This document shows positions 9,857 to 17,548 of a DNA stretch of 35,737 nt, in pieces. How positions within the stretch are numbered: the first letter of the stretch is position 1; every line of letters starts with the position of its first letter. The notes below the pieces were generated by a model. That model saw only the letters and a list, made by a program, of their open reading frames with translations. It was not told the DNA's origin and did not search any database. The translations under genes and the position numbers were made by a program. The stretch lies in assembly GCA_023663085.1 (NCBI GenBank), contig JAMPIB010000040.1, positions 1-35,737 of the forward strand. The letters run 5' to 3'. The DNA is from Ruminococcus sp. GTDB lineage: Bacteria > Bacillota > Clostridia > Lachnospirales > Lachnospiraceae.

Positions 9857-9877
9857 TTCTTGTATAAAAGCTATTAT
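9850..9877 (+). promoter_or_regulatory. Outward sigma-A promoter inside the invertible cassette
   Basis: TTGACC (9850-9855), a 16-bp spacer and TATTAT (9872-9877) match the housekeeping consensus well, with a start expected near 9884. It points right, across the core site. On the opposite strand 9873-9878 reads TATAAT and could serve the recombinase, although its -35 is poor. Confidence 0.6.
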
Positions 9878-9937
9878 AAAGTAGGATGAGTTTATTGATT
9901 TTTTTAAAAAAAGGTTGTATCCTAAAATAGGTTTTTA

Positions 9938-9973
9938 CCTTTCGTAAAAGAAGATATTTTGCGAAAGGTTTTT
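9938..9973 (+). terminator. Hairpin with T-run containing the right core site
   Basis: CCTTTCGTAAAA (9938-9949) and TTTTGCGAAAGG (9957-9968) form a 12-bp stem with one G-U pair and a 7-nt loop, followed by five T. It would stop transcripts from the cassette promoter in the present orientation. The left copy of the core site lacks the T-run and leads straight into a ribosome binding site. Confidence 0.6.
9940..9966 (+). repeat. Right inverted repeat / recombinase core site
   Basis: This is the exact inverted copy of 8542-8568: arms TTTCGTAAAA and TTTTGCGAAA around the 7-bp centre GAAGATA at 9950-9956. Outside these 27 bases the two flanks differ, so the repeat has sharp ends. Confidence 0.85.
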
Positions 9974-9995
9974 ATTATAAATTTTTCATATCATC

Positions 9996-10022
9996 TTAAT
10001 TTTGTGCCTCGTTTCCCGATAT
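9996..10022 (+). promoter_or_regulatory. Candidate flagellar sigma-D/sigma-28 promoter
   Basis: TTAA (9996-9999), 15 bp, then CCCGATAT (10015-10022) is close to the TAAA-N15-GCCGATAT consensus. It precedes the gene at 10054, next to the flagellar cluster. Confidence 0.4.
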
Positions 10023-10053
10023 ACAATATAAAGAGACAATGGGAGGAAAGAAC

Positions 10054-10659
10054 ATGAATATAGATTTTCGCGGAATTGCAAATTCCTATTCGGGTGGCAT
10101 GCTGTTATCACACCGCGGGTTAAAAAGTACAGAAGAGAGATTAAAGCGTCAGGAAACGCGGGATAACCAGATTGCTTTTTATGAAAACCAGAAAGCAAAT
10201 TTAAAAAATATGAAATGTGATACGGTAGAAGAGATCGCCAAAAAATTGGAGATGTTTCATTCTTATGAGGACAGTATCGCGCAGGTGAAGGCGGTTTATA
10301 ATAATGAACAGATGATGCATATCATGGACGAAGCGCGCGAGATGAGCGAAAAGATTGCCAAAGCGGCAGAGAAAATGGAACCTAAAACGCCGGAGGAGAG
10401 GCTGGAAGAGCTTGTGGAAGAAGCTATGGGTATCGAAGAAGGCGGCGGTATGCTGGAAGAGGTTCTGGAAGAAGCGGCGCGGATGCAGGAGGAAATGCAG
10501 GAAGAGTTACAGGAAGAGATGCAGAAGGAATTACAGGAGGGAACTGCGGAAATGCAGGAAGATCTGCAGGATGTGTTGCAGGAGCAGATCGAGGCGGAGC
10601 AGAGTGCGGAAACGGAAGGCTTAATTGTTCCGGATAAAATTTTTATAGAAAATTCGTAA
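10054..10659 (+). CDS. Coiled-coil Glu/Gln-rich protein of unknown function, perhaps flagellum-associated
   Basis: The ATG at 10054 is used because GGGAGGAAAG sits just before it; the upstream in-frame ATG at 10039 lies before that site. The 201 residues have no signal peptide or membrane helix. An N-terminal motif (NIDFRGIANSYSGGML) is followed by predicted helices, and residues about 120-190 are an extreme acidic helix built from short repeats of E-E-M-Q and E-L-Q type, probably a long coiled coil. The repeat DNA also opens an Arg-rich frame that is only a shadow. I do not recognise the family. A sigma-28-like promoter and the flagellar-rod cluster next door suggest, but do not prove, a link to motility. 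Confidence 0.8.
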   Translation: MNIDFRGIANSYSGGMLLSHRGLKSTEERLKRQETRDNQIAFYENQKANLKNMKCDTVEEIAKKLEMFHSYEDSIAQVKAVYNNEQMMHIMDEAREMSEKIAKAAEKMEPKTPEERLEELVEEAMGIEEGGGMLEEVLEEAARMQEEMQEELQEEMQKELQEGTAEMQEDLQDVLQEQIEAEQSAETEGLIVPDKIFIENS

Positions 10660-10677
10660 AAAATTTGCCGACAGGGG

Positions 10678-10705
10678 TTAAGAGATTAAAACAATGTGCC
10701 GATAA
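10678..10705 (+). promoter_or_regulatory. Strong sigma-28-like promoter motif
   Basis: TTAA (10678-10681), 16 bp, and GCCGATAA (10698-10705) match the flagellar sigma factor consensus, with a start expected near 10712. A hairpin terminator follows only about 20 bp later. Confidence 0.5.
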
Positions 10706-10727
10706 ACACTACAGGCATGGAAGCTGA

Positions 10728-10758
10728 AACCAGAGCAGAAGGAACTGTTCTGGTTTTT
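10728..10758 (+). terminator. Terminator or attenuator downstream of the coiled-coil gene
   Basis: AACCAGAGCAG (10728-10738) pairs with CTGTTCTGGTT (10745-10755) over 11 bp with one G-U pair, and the T-run extends to 10758. It may end the gene at 10054, and also a short transcript from the sigma-28-like promoter at 10678. Confidence 0.75.
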
Positions 10759-10838
10759 GTGCCTTGCGGTATATGGCCGGTATTTACGCGGTTCGCGAGG
10801 AATATATGCTAATATTTGTAAAAAATTTGTGAAATCCC

Positions 10839-10867
10839 TTTGAAAAACTCTTTCTTTAGGTTATAAT
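10839..10867 (+). promoter_or_regulatory. Sigma-A promoter of the mbl-flagellar rod operon
   Basis: TTTGAA (10839-10844), a 17-bp spacer and a perfect TATAAT (10862-10867) lie about 110 bp before the mbl start. The rest of the 320-bp gap holds the sigma-28-like motif, the hairpin and A/T-rich sequence without ORFs. Confidence 0.7.
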
Positions 10868-10979
10868 GATAAGAAGCGAATTGCGCTATTCATTCCAGTG
10901 AACAGAAGTAAGATGTTTAGATTAAGGACAATTGGAAATTATGTAACTATAGAGGCCATAAGAAAGGGGTTCACACAAA

Positions 10980-11972
10980 ATGCAGTACACGGATATCGGA
11001 ATTGATCTGGGAACAGCCAGTATTTTAGTATATATCAGAGGAAAGGGCGTCGTTTTAAAGGAGCCCTCCGTTGTAGCTTTTGACAGAGATACCAATAAGA
11101 TCAAGGCAATCGGCGAAGATGCACGGTTGATGCTTGGAAGGACACCGGGGAATATCGTGGCGGTCAGACCATTACGGCAGGGGGTTATTTCTGATTATCA
11201 GGTAACGGAGAAGATGATGAAATATTTCATCCAGAAGGCCCTCGGAAAGAAGACCTTCCGGAAACCGCGTATCGCCGTGTGCGTGCCAAGTGGTGTTACG
11301 GAAGTTGAAAAGAAAGCAGTTGAAGATGCTACTTATCAGGCAGGTGCCAGAGAAGTATCCATTATAGAAGAACCGATCGCGGCGGCGATCGGAGCAGGGA
11401 TTGATATTTCCAAACCCTGCGGTAATATGATCGTCGATATCGGCGGCGGTACGTCTGATATCGCGGTTATCTCACTGGGCGGTACGGTTGTCAGCGCCTC
11501 CATTAAGATAGCGGGGGATGATTTTGACGAAGCGATCGTCCGCTATATGCGTAAGAAACATAATCTGCTGATCGGTGAAAGAACGGCGGAAGATTTAAAG
11601 ATCAGAATAGGTTCTGCTTATAAGCGTCCGGAAGTGGATTATATGGATGTCAGAGGCCGTAATCTGGTAACGGGTCTGCCGAGGACTGTTAAGGTATCAT
11701 CGGAAGAGACGGAAGAGGCGCTGCATGAAACGACGGTACAGATCGTGGAAACGATTCACAGCGTTTTGGAGAAAACACCGCCGGAACTGGCAGCGGATAT
11801 TGCCGACAGGGGTATTGTCCTGACCGGAGGCGGAAGTCTTCTGCGGGGACTGGAAGATCTGATCGCGGCGAAAACGGGTATCAATACGATGACGGCGGAA
11901 GATCCTATGACGGCAGTAGCGATAGGAACCGGTAAATATGTAGAATTTCTGGCAGGATACAGAGAAGAATAA
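10980..11972 (+). CDS. mbl: MreB/Mbl-type cell shape actin homologue
   Basis: MreB-family proteins form membrane-bound filaments that guide lateral cell-wall synthesis. The 330 residues contain the actin-fold nucleotide motifs: phosphate 1 IGIDLGTASILVY (6-18), connect 1 near 99-119, phosphate 2 IVDIGGGTSDIAV (about 151-163), and the adenosine loop VLTGGGSLLRGLE (about 280-292). Length is normal. AAAGGGG precedes the ATG. The choice of Mbl over MreB rests on the following pair of rod genes, the same order as mbl-flhO-flhP in Bacillus, and on the absence of mreC and mreD nearby. Confidence 0.92.
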   Translation: MQYTDIGIDLGTASILVYIRGKGVVLKEPSVVAFDRDTNKIKAIGEDARLMLGRTPGNIVAVRPLRQGVISDYQVTEKMMKYFIQKALGKKTFRKPRIAVCVPSGVTEVEKKAVEDATYQAGAREVSIIEEPIAAAIGAGIDISKPCGNMIVDIGGGTSDIAVISLGGTVVSASIKIAGDDFDEAIVRYMRKKHNLLIGERTAEDLKIRIGSAYKRPEVDYMDVRGRNLVTGLPRTVKVSSEETEEALHETTVQIVETIHSVLEKTPPELAADIADRGIVLTGGGSLLRGLEDLIAAKTGINTMTAEDPMTAVAIGTGKYVEFLAGYREE

Positions 11973-11996
11973 GGATAATAAGGATGGGAGATAAAG

Positions 11997-12773
11997 ATGC
12001 TTAAAGGTTTGTATACCGCCTATACAGGCATGATCCATGAACAGCACAGAATGGATGTTATGACGAACAATCTGGCCAATGCCAATACGAACGGTTTTAA
12101 GAAAGAGGGCGCGACCAGCCAGGCATTTGATGAGGTGCTGGCTTTCAAGATAAAGGATACCTCTCAGGCGGGCAATCTGCCGAAACAGCTGGGGAATGTA
12201 TCGCTGGGCGTCAAGATCGGTGAAAATTATGTGGATTATTCCGAGGGGCCGATCAAGGAGACGGGAAATGTTCTGGATCTGGCGCTTTCGTCCAACGGAT
12301 TTTTTACGATAGAGTATACGAATAAGGCGGGAGAGACTTCCACCAAGTATACAAGAGATGGTAACTTTACAATGACAGCCGAAGGATATCTGGTAACACA
12401 GGACGGGGATTTTGTATTGGGCCGTAATAACAGACCGATCCGTCTGAATACGGCGCAGGATATCCATATTGACAGAATGGGTAATATTTATCAGGATGCG
12501 GGACTGGCAGCGACGATCCGGATAACGGATTTTGAAGATTATGATTATCTGGAACGCTACGGCGAGAATTTCTTTGACGCGATAGAAGGTGCAACAGAAA
12601 TCCCTGCGGATACGGAAGTGTATTCGGGATATCTGGAACTTGCCAATATGTCCGTTGTTACGGAAATGGTAAATATGATAACCATCCAGAGACAGTATGA
12701 AGCCAATCAGAAAGTGATCACTACATATGATTCAACTCTGGATGATGCGGTAAATCAGACAGGCCGCGTATAA
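11997..12773 (+). CDS. flhO: Flagellar hook-basal body rod protein (FlhO/FlgF type)
   Basis: The 258-residue protein has the N-terminal rod signature MLKGLYTAYTGM with TNNLANANTNGFKK (23-36) and the C-terminal SVVTEMVNMITIQRQYEANQK helix (about 219-239), which pack as coiled coils in the distal rod. A D1-type beta domain lies between. Such proteins leave through the flagellar export machine without a signal peptide. It follows mbl by 24 bp and precedes a second rod gene, so cotranscription is likely. The symbol flhO is given by gene order; flgF would be equally acceptable. Confidence 0.9.
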   Translation: MLKGLYTAYTGMIHEQHRMDVMTNNLANANTNGFKKEGATSQAFDEVLAFKIKDTSQAGNLPKQLGNVSLGVKIGENYVDYSEGPIKETGNVLDLALSSNGFFTIEYTNKAGETSTKYTRDGNFTMTAEGYLVTQDGDFVLGRNNRPIRLNTAQDIHIDRMGNIYQDAGLAATIRITDFEDYDYLERYGENFFDAIEGATEIPADTEVYSGYLELANMSVVTEMVNMITIQRQYEANQKVITTYDSTLDDAVNQTGRV

Positions 12774-12807
12774 GAGGAAGTGTAAGTGAAAAAGGAGGAT
12801 AAATAAG

Positions 12808-13626
12808 ATGGTCAGAAGTTTATGGTCAGCAGCAACAGGCATGAATGCACAGCAGGTAAATGTCGATACGATCGCCAACAATCTTGCGAATGTCAACTCT
12901 GCCGGATATAAAGCACAGAAAGCACAGTTTAAGTCGCTGCTTTATCAGACATTACAGACAACAACGACAACAGCGAACGGAGACCCGAAGCCGACAACTT
13001 CTCAGGTGGGACTTGGTGTGAGGACTTCATCTATTAATAATATTTACACACAGGGAAGTTTGCTGGAATCTTCCAGCGATACTGCTTTTGCAATCGAAGG
13101 CGATGGTTTCTTCGCGCTGCAGGGTGAAGACGGAGAAACTTATTATACGAGAAACGGTGATTTTATCTGGGCCATGGGAGAAAATGGCGGAATGGTGCTG
13201 ACGAATCAGGATGGTCTTCCGGTACTCAGCGTTACGAACAGGCCGATTTCCTTGAACCGTACCTATATTGCCAGCAGACTTTCTATTTCACAGGATGGCG
13301 ATATCATGTATCCGGACGAGGATAATAATCCGCAGCCTATCGGCGTGAGGATCGGCGTGTTCCAGTTCAGCAATCCCAGCGGATTGGAGAGACATGGAGA
13401 TACGCTGCTTGAAGTGACCGGAGCGAGTGGAAATCCGATCAATGAAAATACGAATGCCAATGTACAGAAGAGCCGTGTCATTCAGGGATATCTGGAAGGC
13501 TCCAATGTTTCCGTAGCGGATGAAATGGTCAATCTGATCGTGGCGCAGCGTGCCTATGAGATGAACTCCAAAGCCATTACGACTTCCGATTCCATGATGG
13601 AAACAGCTAATAACTTGAAACGTTAG
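12808..13626 (+). CDS. flgG: Flagellar distal rod protein FlgG (FlhP type)
   Basis: At 272 residues with N-terminus MVRSLWSAATGMNAQQ, IANNLANVNSAGYKAQ (23-38) and C-terminal SNVSVADEMVNLIVAQRAYEMN, this is a clear FlgG-family protein. The middle carries a typical FlgG segment (TSQVGLGVRTSSI) and the SGLERHGDTLLEVT region. FlgG forms the distal rod below the hook. AAAGGAGG stands before the ATG. In Bacillus the matching neighbour of mbl and flhO is called flhP, so this may be the FlhP orthologue in a genome that has a second flgG elsewhere. Confidence 0.92.
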   Translation: MVRSLWSAATGMNAQQVNVDTIANNLANVNSAGYKAQKAQFKSLLYQTLQTTTTTANGDPKPTTSQVGLGVRTSSINNIYTQGSLLESSSDTAFAIEGDGFFALQGEDGETYYTRNGDFIWAMGENGGMVLTNQDGLPVLSVTNRPISLNRTYIASRLSISQDGDIMYPDEDNNPQPIGVRIGVFQFSNPSGLERHGDTLLEVTGASGNPINENTNANVQKSRVIQGYLEGSNVSVADEMVNLIVAQRAYEMNSKAITTSDSMMETANNLKR

Positions 13627-13682
13627 TCATAAAACGGAATCAGTAAAATAAGCAGTCTAAAGGAAAGGCATGGGGATAGGAT

Positions 13683-14054
13683 ATGGATATAGCAGGAATG
13701 TCCGGTTTGACCAATTATCTGGTTGACTCTAATAAAAATTCAACAGAAGCGCTGGAGAAAAAATTAAACAATGCCGCGGCGACAGATACGGCAGATGCTG
13801 AACTGCTTGATGCCTGTAAGCAGTTTGAGGCATATCTGTGGGAACAGATCTTAAAAGAGATGCAGAAAACGACCAAGATGTTCAGTGATGATGACGAAGA
13901 AGAAGGCTATGCAGGAAATATGGTCGATACTTTTATGGATACCTTCGTTCAGGACATTGCCGCGCAGATGACGGATGAGAGCCAGGGAGCCAATTCCCTT
14001 GCACAGACGCTGTATGAGCAGATGAAGAGGACTTACAGCGCGGAGAATTTATAA
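13683..14054 (+). CDS. flgJ: FlgJ-type rod-binding protein without muramidase domain
   Basis: The 123 residues contain the rod-binding signature ACKQFEAYLWEQILKEMQKT (about 44-63), an acidic loop (SDDDEEEG) and a last helix with NSLAQTLYEQM. It helps cap or chaperone rod assembly. The peptidoglycan hydrolase half known from enterobacterial FlgJ is absent, as is common in Firmicutes. It closes the mbl-flhO-flgG unit. AAAGGAAAGG lies some 18 bp before the ATG, which is a little far. Confidence 0.85.
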   Translation: MDIAGMSGLTNYLVDSNKNSTEALEKKLNNAAATDTADAELLDACKQFEAYLWEQILKEMQKTTKMFSDDDEEEGYAGNMVDTFMDTFVQDIAAQMTDESQGANSLAQTLYEQMKRTYSAENL

Positions 14055-14090
14055 AAGCGTATGGTGAGATCATTATGATAGAAGAGGATA

Positions 14091-14120
14091 AAATAGGCTG
14101 CTGATTCCGGCAGCCTATTT
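14091..14120 (+). terminator. Terminator-like hairpin after flgJ
   Basis: An 11-bp perfect stem (AAATAGGCTGC at 14091-14101 with 14110-14120) and an 8-nt loop ends in ATTTGTGT. The T-run is short, so some read-through into recD2 is possible. Confidence 0.7.
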
Positions 14121-14135
14121 GTGTACTGAAATGGT

Positions 14136-16382
14136 ATGGAAAAAATAAAAGGTTATATTGAACATATAATATATCGAAATAACGATAATGGATATACTGT
14201 TTTCAATCTTCGCCATGAAGATGGAGAGATAACCTGTGTGGGAACTTTTAAAGTGATCGATCAGGGCGAAACGATAGAAGCCGACGGGACTTATACGGCG
14301 CATCCAGTTTATGGCGAACAGTTTAAGGTAGAACAGTATCGTATCGTGGAGCCGGATGATGTCGTCAGCATGGAACGTTATCTTGGTTCCGGTGCCATCA
14401 AAGGCGTAGGAGAGGCTCTGGCAGCCAGGATCGTCAAAAAATTCGCTCAGGATACATTTCGCATCATTGAGGAGGAGCCGGAAAGACTGGCGGAAGTAAA
14501 GGGCATCAGCGAGCGGAAGGCCCGCGAGATCGCCGTGCAGGTCTATGAGAAAAGAGATGCCAGAGCGGCGATGACTTTTCTGCAAAAATACGGGATATCC
14601 AATACGCTGGCGATCCGCATCTATGAAGCGTATGGTATGGATCTGTACGGCATCATGAAAGAAAATCCCTATAAACTGGCGGAGGATATTGACGGCATCG
14701 GTTTTCGCATCGCGGATGGGATTGCAGCCAGGATCGGTATCCATACCGACTCCGATTACCGGATCAGGAGCGGACTGTTATATACTTTATTACAGGCGGG
14801 TTCCGAAGGGCATTGTTACCTGCCGGAGAATATCTTACTGCAAAAGACTGGCGAACTGCTAGAGTTGGAGCCGTCTTTATTAGAAGCGCAGCTGCAAAAT
14901 CTGGCCATGGATAAAAAAGTCGTTATCAAGATGCCCTGCGAGGGAGAGCAGGAGCGGAAAGTCTATGGTATGACTTATTATTATACGGAGTTAAACTGTG
15001 CGAAAATGTTGCATGACCTGAACATTTCGGTCAGCGAAGATGAATTTCCGCCTTCCGAAGAAGAAAGACTGCGAAGCAGGATAGAATGTCTGGAGAAAGA
15101 ATTGCAGATAGAACTGGACGATCTGCAAAAGAAAGCCGTTATGGAAAGTATAAGAAACGGTATCCTGATCCTGTCCGGAGGCCCCGGAACAGGTAAGACA
15201 ACAACGATCAATGTGATCATCCGCTATTTTTTATCAGAGGAAATGGATATTTTTCTGGCGGCACCGACTGGCCGTGCGGCCAAAAGGATGACGGAGACGA
15301 CCGGTTATGAAGCGAGGACTATCCATAGGCTGCTGGAATTAAACGGCGTCGTATCCGAGGGGACAAAGTCAGCGCGCTTTGAAAAAAACGAGGAGAACCC
15401 GCTGGAGGCGGATGTCATCATCATTGATGAGATGTCAATGGTGGATATTTTTCTTTTTCAATCGCTCTTAAAAGCCGTATCAGTCGGCACCCGCCTTATC
15501 ATGGTCGGCGATATGAACCAGCTTCCTTCTGTGGGGCCGGGACAGGTACTGCATGATCTGTTACAAAGCGGGCGCTTTCCAGTCGTACATCTGGAGAAAA
15601 TTTTCAGACAGGCGAGGGAGAGTGATATCGTACTGAATGCGCACCGTATCCATGCGGGGGAGGATATCGTACTGGATAATAAGAGCCGTGATTTCTTTTT
15701 TCTGGAAAGAAATGACGTGAACGTAATCTATAAACATATGATACAATTGATATTAGAGAAACTTCCGCCGTATGTGGGGGCACAGCCCTACGATATCCAG
15801 GTGTTGACGCCGATGCGCAAAGGGAAACTCGGCGTGGAGACTTTAAACGGCATTTTGCAAAGATATTTAAATCCGCCTTCCGATCAGAAAAAGGAATATA
15901 CGGGCGGCAATACCCTGTACCGGGAACACGATAAGGTCATGCAGATCAAAAATAACTACCAATTGGAGTGGGAAGTCGTCAGCAGATACGGGATACCTAT
16001 TGACAAGGGGCTGGGCGTTTTTAACGGCGATATCGGTACGATAACGGAGATAAACGAGTATGTGCGAAATGTGGTCGTAGAATATGACGAGCACAAAAGA
16101 GTGACTTATACGTTTGAGCAGCTGGAAGAAATAGAACTTGCTTACGCAATTACCATACATAAGTCCCAGGGAAGTGAGTATCCGGCCGTCATCATGCCGC
16201 TGCTGGCCGGCCCGAAGATGCTCTATAACAGAAATCTGCTTTATACGGGTGTGACAAGAGCGAGAAATTGTGTTACTATTTTAGGGAGCAGCAGCGTTTT
16301 GCGGGAAATGACCGCCAACACTTATCAGAACAGGCGCTATACGGGTCTGGCAGACAGAATAAAGGAAATGATACCAATATGA
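14136..16382 (+). CDS. recD2: RecD2-type 5'-3' DNA helicase
   Basis: RecD2 proteins are superfamily 1B helicases found in bacteria without RecBCD and act in DNA repair and fork maintenance. The 748-residue length fits. The N-terminal OB-like part and helix-hairpin-helix repeats (about 80-210, for example GSGAIKGVGEALAARI and IDGIGFRIADGIA) are followed by Walker A GGPGTGKTTT (about 348-357), Walker B IIIDEMSMVD (about 428-437), MVGDMNQLPSVGPG and the motif VI region YTGVTRAR (about 703-710). The ribosome binding site before the ATG is weak, so translation may be low. Its stop overlaps the comF start. Confidence 0.95.
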   Translation: MEKIKGYIEHIIYRNNDNGYTVFNLRHEDGEITCVGTFKVIDQGETIEADGTYTAHPVYGEQFKVEQYRIVEPDDVVSMERYLGSGAIKGVGEALAARIVKKFAQDTFRIIEEEPERLAEVKGISERKAREIAVQVYEKRDARAAMTFLQKYGISNTLAIRIYEAYGMDLYGIMKENPYKLAEDIDGIGFRIADGIAARIGIHTDSDYRIRSGLLYTLLQAGSEGHCYLPENILLQKTGELLELEPSLLEAQLQNLAMDKKVVIKMPCEGEQERKVYGMTYYYTELNCAKMLHDLNISVSEDEFPPSEEERLRSRIECLEKELQIELDDLQKKAVMESIRNGILILSGGPGTGKTTTINVIIRYFLSEEMDIFLAAPTGRAAKRMTETTGYEARTIHRLLELNGVVSEGTKSARFEKNEENPLEADVIIIDEMSMVDIFLFQSLLKAVSVGTRLIMVGDMNQLPSVGPGQVLHDLLQSGRFPVVHLEKIFRQARESDIVLNAHRIHAGEDIVLDNKSRDFFFLERNDVNVIYKHMIQLILEKLPPYVGAQPYDIQVLTPMRKGKLGVETLNGILQRYLNPPSDQKKEYTGGNTLYREHDKVMQIKNNYQLEWEVVSRYGIPIDKGLGVFNGDIGTITEINEYVRNVVVEYDEHKRVTYTFEQLEEIELAYAITIHKSQGSEYPAVIMPLLAGPKMLYNRNLLYTGVTRARNCVTILGSSSVLREMTANTYQNRRYTGLADRIKEMIPI

Positions 16383-17107
16383 GACAAAATCCGTTCAGGT
16401 TTTTCTATGGGACGCTTCTGGATCTTTTCTATCCAAGAAGATGTCCTGTCTGTGATAAGGCCGTCGGGCCTTTTGGAAACCTCATCTGTGAGGAATGTAA
16501 AAGTAAGATAAAATATATAAGGAGCCCGTATTGTCAAAAATGCGGCAAAGAATTAAAAGATAAGAGAGCTTATTTTTGTCATGATTGTGCACAGAAAGAG
16601 CATATCTATGACAGAGGGATGGCGCTTTTCGCCTATCCGGGTGTGGCGGATTCCATATACCGTTTCAAATACCGGGGAAGGCAGGAATATGCGGCTTATT
16701 ACGGGGAGCGGATGGCTTGTATTCTGGGTGAAAGGATACTGGCTCTGCAGCCGGACGCACTGGTGCCCGTACCGATTCATGATTCTAAAAAAAGAGAACG
16801 CGGATATAATCAGGCGGAAGTGCTGGCAAAAGAGATCGGCAGTCGTTTAAACATTCCGGTCAACACTACACTGATTAAAAGGGTGCGTAAAACCGTCCCT
16901 ATGAAAAATTTATCTGCACAAGAAAGACAAAATAATTTGAAAAGGGCTTTTAAAATCTGTCATAATGATGTAAAATTAAGTACGATTGTAATTATCGATG
17001 ATATTTATACGACAGGGAGTACGATGGATGCCATGGCTTACGAGCTGCGGCAGGCAGGTATCAAAAAAATTTATTTTGCAACTCTGGCAATAGGAAATGG
17101 AATGTGA
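16379..17107 (+). CDS. comF: ComF family amidophosphoribosyltransferase-like protein
   Basis: ComF proteins are needed for DNA uptake or related DNA transactions and pair a zinc finger with a phosphoribosyltransferase fold. The 242-residue product has four cysteine pairs (22/25, 37/40, 52/55, 67/70), a KKRERGYNQAEVLAKEI stretch and the PRPP-binding loop VIIDDIYTTGST (about 204-215). The ATG at 16379 overlaps the recD2 stop as ATGA, with AAAGGAAA inside recD2, so the two are translationally coupled. The longer upstream frame overlaps recD2 and is not ComF-like. The next gene is yvyF-like, the order seen in the Bacillus comF locus. Confidence 0.92.
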   Translation: MRQNPFRFFYGTLLDLFYPRRCPVCDKAVGPFGNLICEECKSKIKYIRSPYCQKCGKELKDKRAYFCHDCAQKEHIYDRGMALFAYPGVADSIYRFKYRGRQEYAAYYGERMACILGERILALQPDALVPVPIHDSKKRERGYNQAEVLAKEIGSRLNIPVNTTLIKRVRKTVPMKNLSAQERQNNLKRAFKICHNDVKLSTIVIIDDIYTTGSTMDAMAYELRQAGIKKIYFATLAIGNGM

Positions 17108-17121
17108 TAGGAGGAAAGGCT

Positions 17122-17529
17122 ATGAATGTACGAAATTGTAAGAAATGTGGAAGAATTTTTAACTATGTATCCGGACCGCCGATCTGTATGCAGTGTAGGG
17201 AGAAGATGGAGGAAAAATTTCAGGAAGTAAAGAAATATATCCAGGATAACCGTCATGCGTCGATTCCCGAAGTATCAGAAGCCTGCGACGTTTCCACGAA
17301 CCAGATCCAACAGTGGCTGCGTGAAGAACGTCTGGAGATCGCAGAGGGTTCCGGTATCACGCTGTTTTGTGAAAACTGCGAGGCGCCGATCTATTCAGGA
17401 CGGTTCTGTGAAAAATGTAAAAGTTCCATGGCTAATAAATTCAATGACAGCATCAAGAAGCCGGAAGCGCCGAAACCGCAGAAAAAGAAAGATCCTAAAG
17501 AAAATCCTAAGATGCGTTTCCTGAATTAG
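17122..17529 (+). CDS. yvyF: YvyF-like zinc-ribbon/HTH flagellar operon protein
   Basis: The start at 17122 follows AGGAGGAAA directly. The 135 residues begin with a zinc ribbon (C6, C9, C22, C25), then a helix-turn-helix-like segment SIPEVSEACDVSTNQIQQWL (about 50-69), then a second cysteine group (CENC and CEKC) and a lysine/proline-rich tail. This domain order and the place directly after comF fit the protein family next to flgM in Bacillus, which is linked to flagellar gene control. No flgM follows here. DNA or RNA binding is inferred from the motifs. Confidence 0.8.
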   Translation: MNVRNCKKCGRIFNYVSGPPICMQCREKMEEKFQEVKKYIQDNRHASIPEVSEACDVSTNQIQQWLREERLEIAEGSGITLFCENCEAPIYSGRFCEKCKSSMANKFNDSIKKPEAPKPQKKKDPKENPKMRFLN

Positions 17530-17548
17530 TCATGGGCGGAGGAATTCC

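Larger units (their letters stand above)
8542..9966. mobile_element. Putative invertible cassette carrying its own tyrosine recombinase
   Basis: A 1.4-kb segment is bounded by perfect 27-bp inverted repeats and contains only the recombinase gene, an outward promoter and repeated TTTTTGAC motifs. Inverted core sites lead to inversion, whereas integration or excision would need direct repeats. Flipping would move the promoter at 9850-9877 from facing right to facing the LCP/pseudo-sortase operon. Inversion itself is inferred; only the architecture is seen. Confidence 0.7.

Noticed and set aside
8542-9966. Integrase as part of an integrated phage or conjugative element with att sites
   Set aside because: The flanking repeats are inverted, not direct, and no other element genes are present within the window.
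10355-10624. Arg/Lys-rich 89-codon ORF inside the coiled-coil gene
   Set aside because: It is an out-of-frame reading of the GAAGA-rich repeat DNA and has no ribosome binding site.
13683-14054. flgJ as a truncated gene missing its muramidase
   Set aside because: Short FlgJ proteins with only the rod-binding domain are normal in Firmicutes, and a terminator follows directly.
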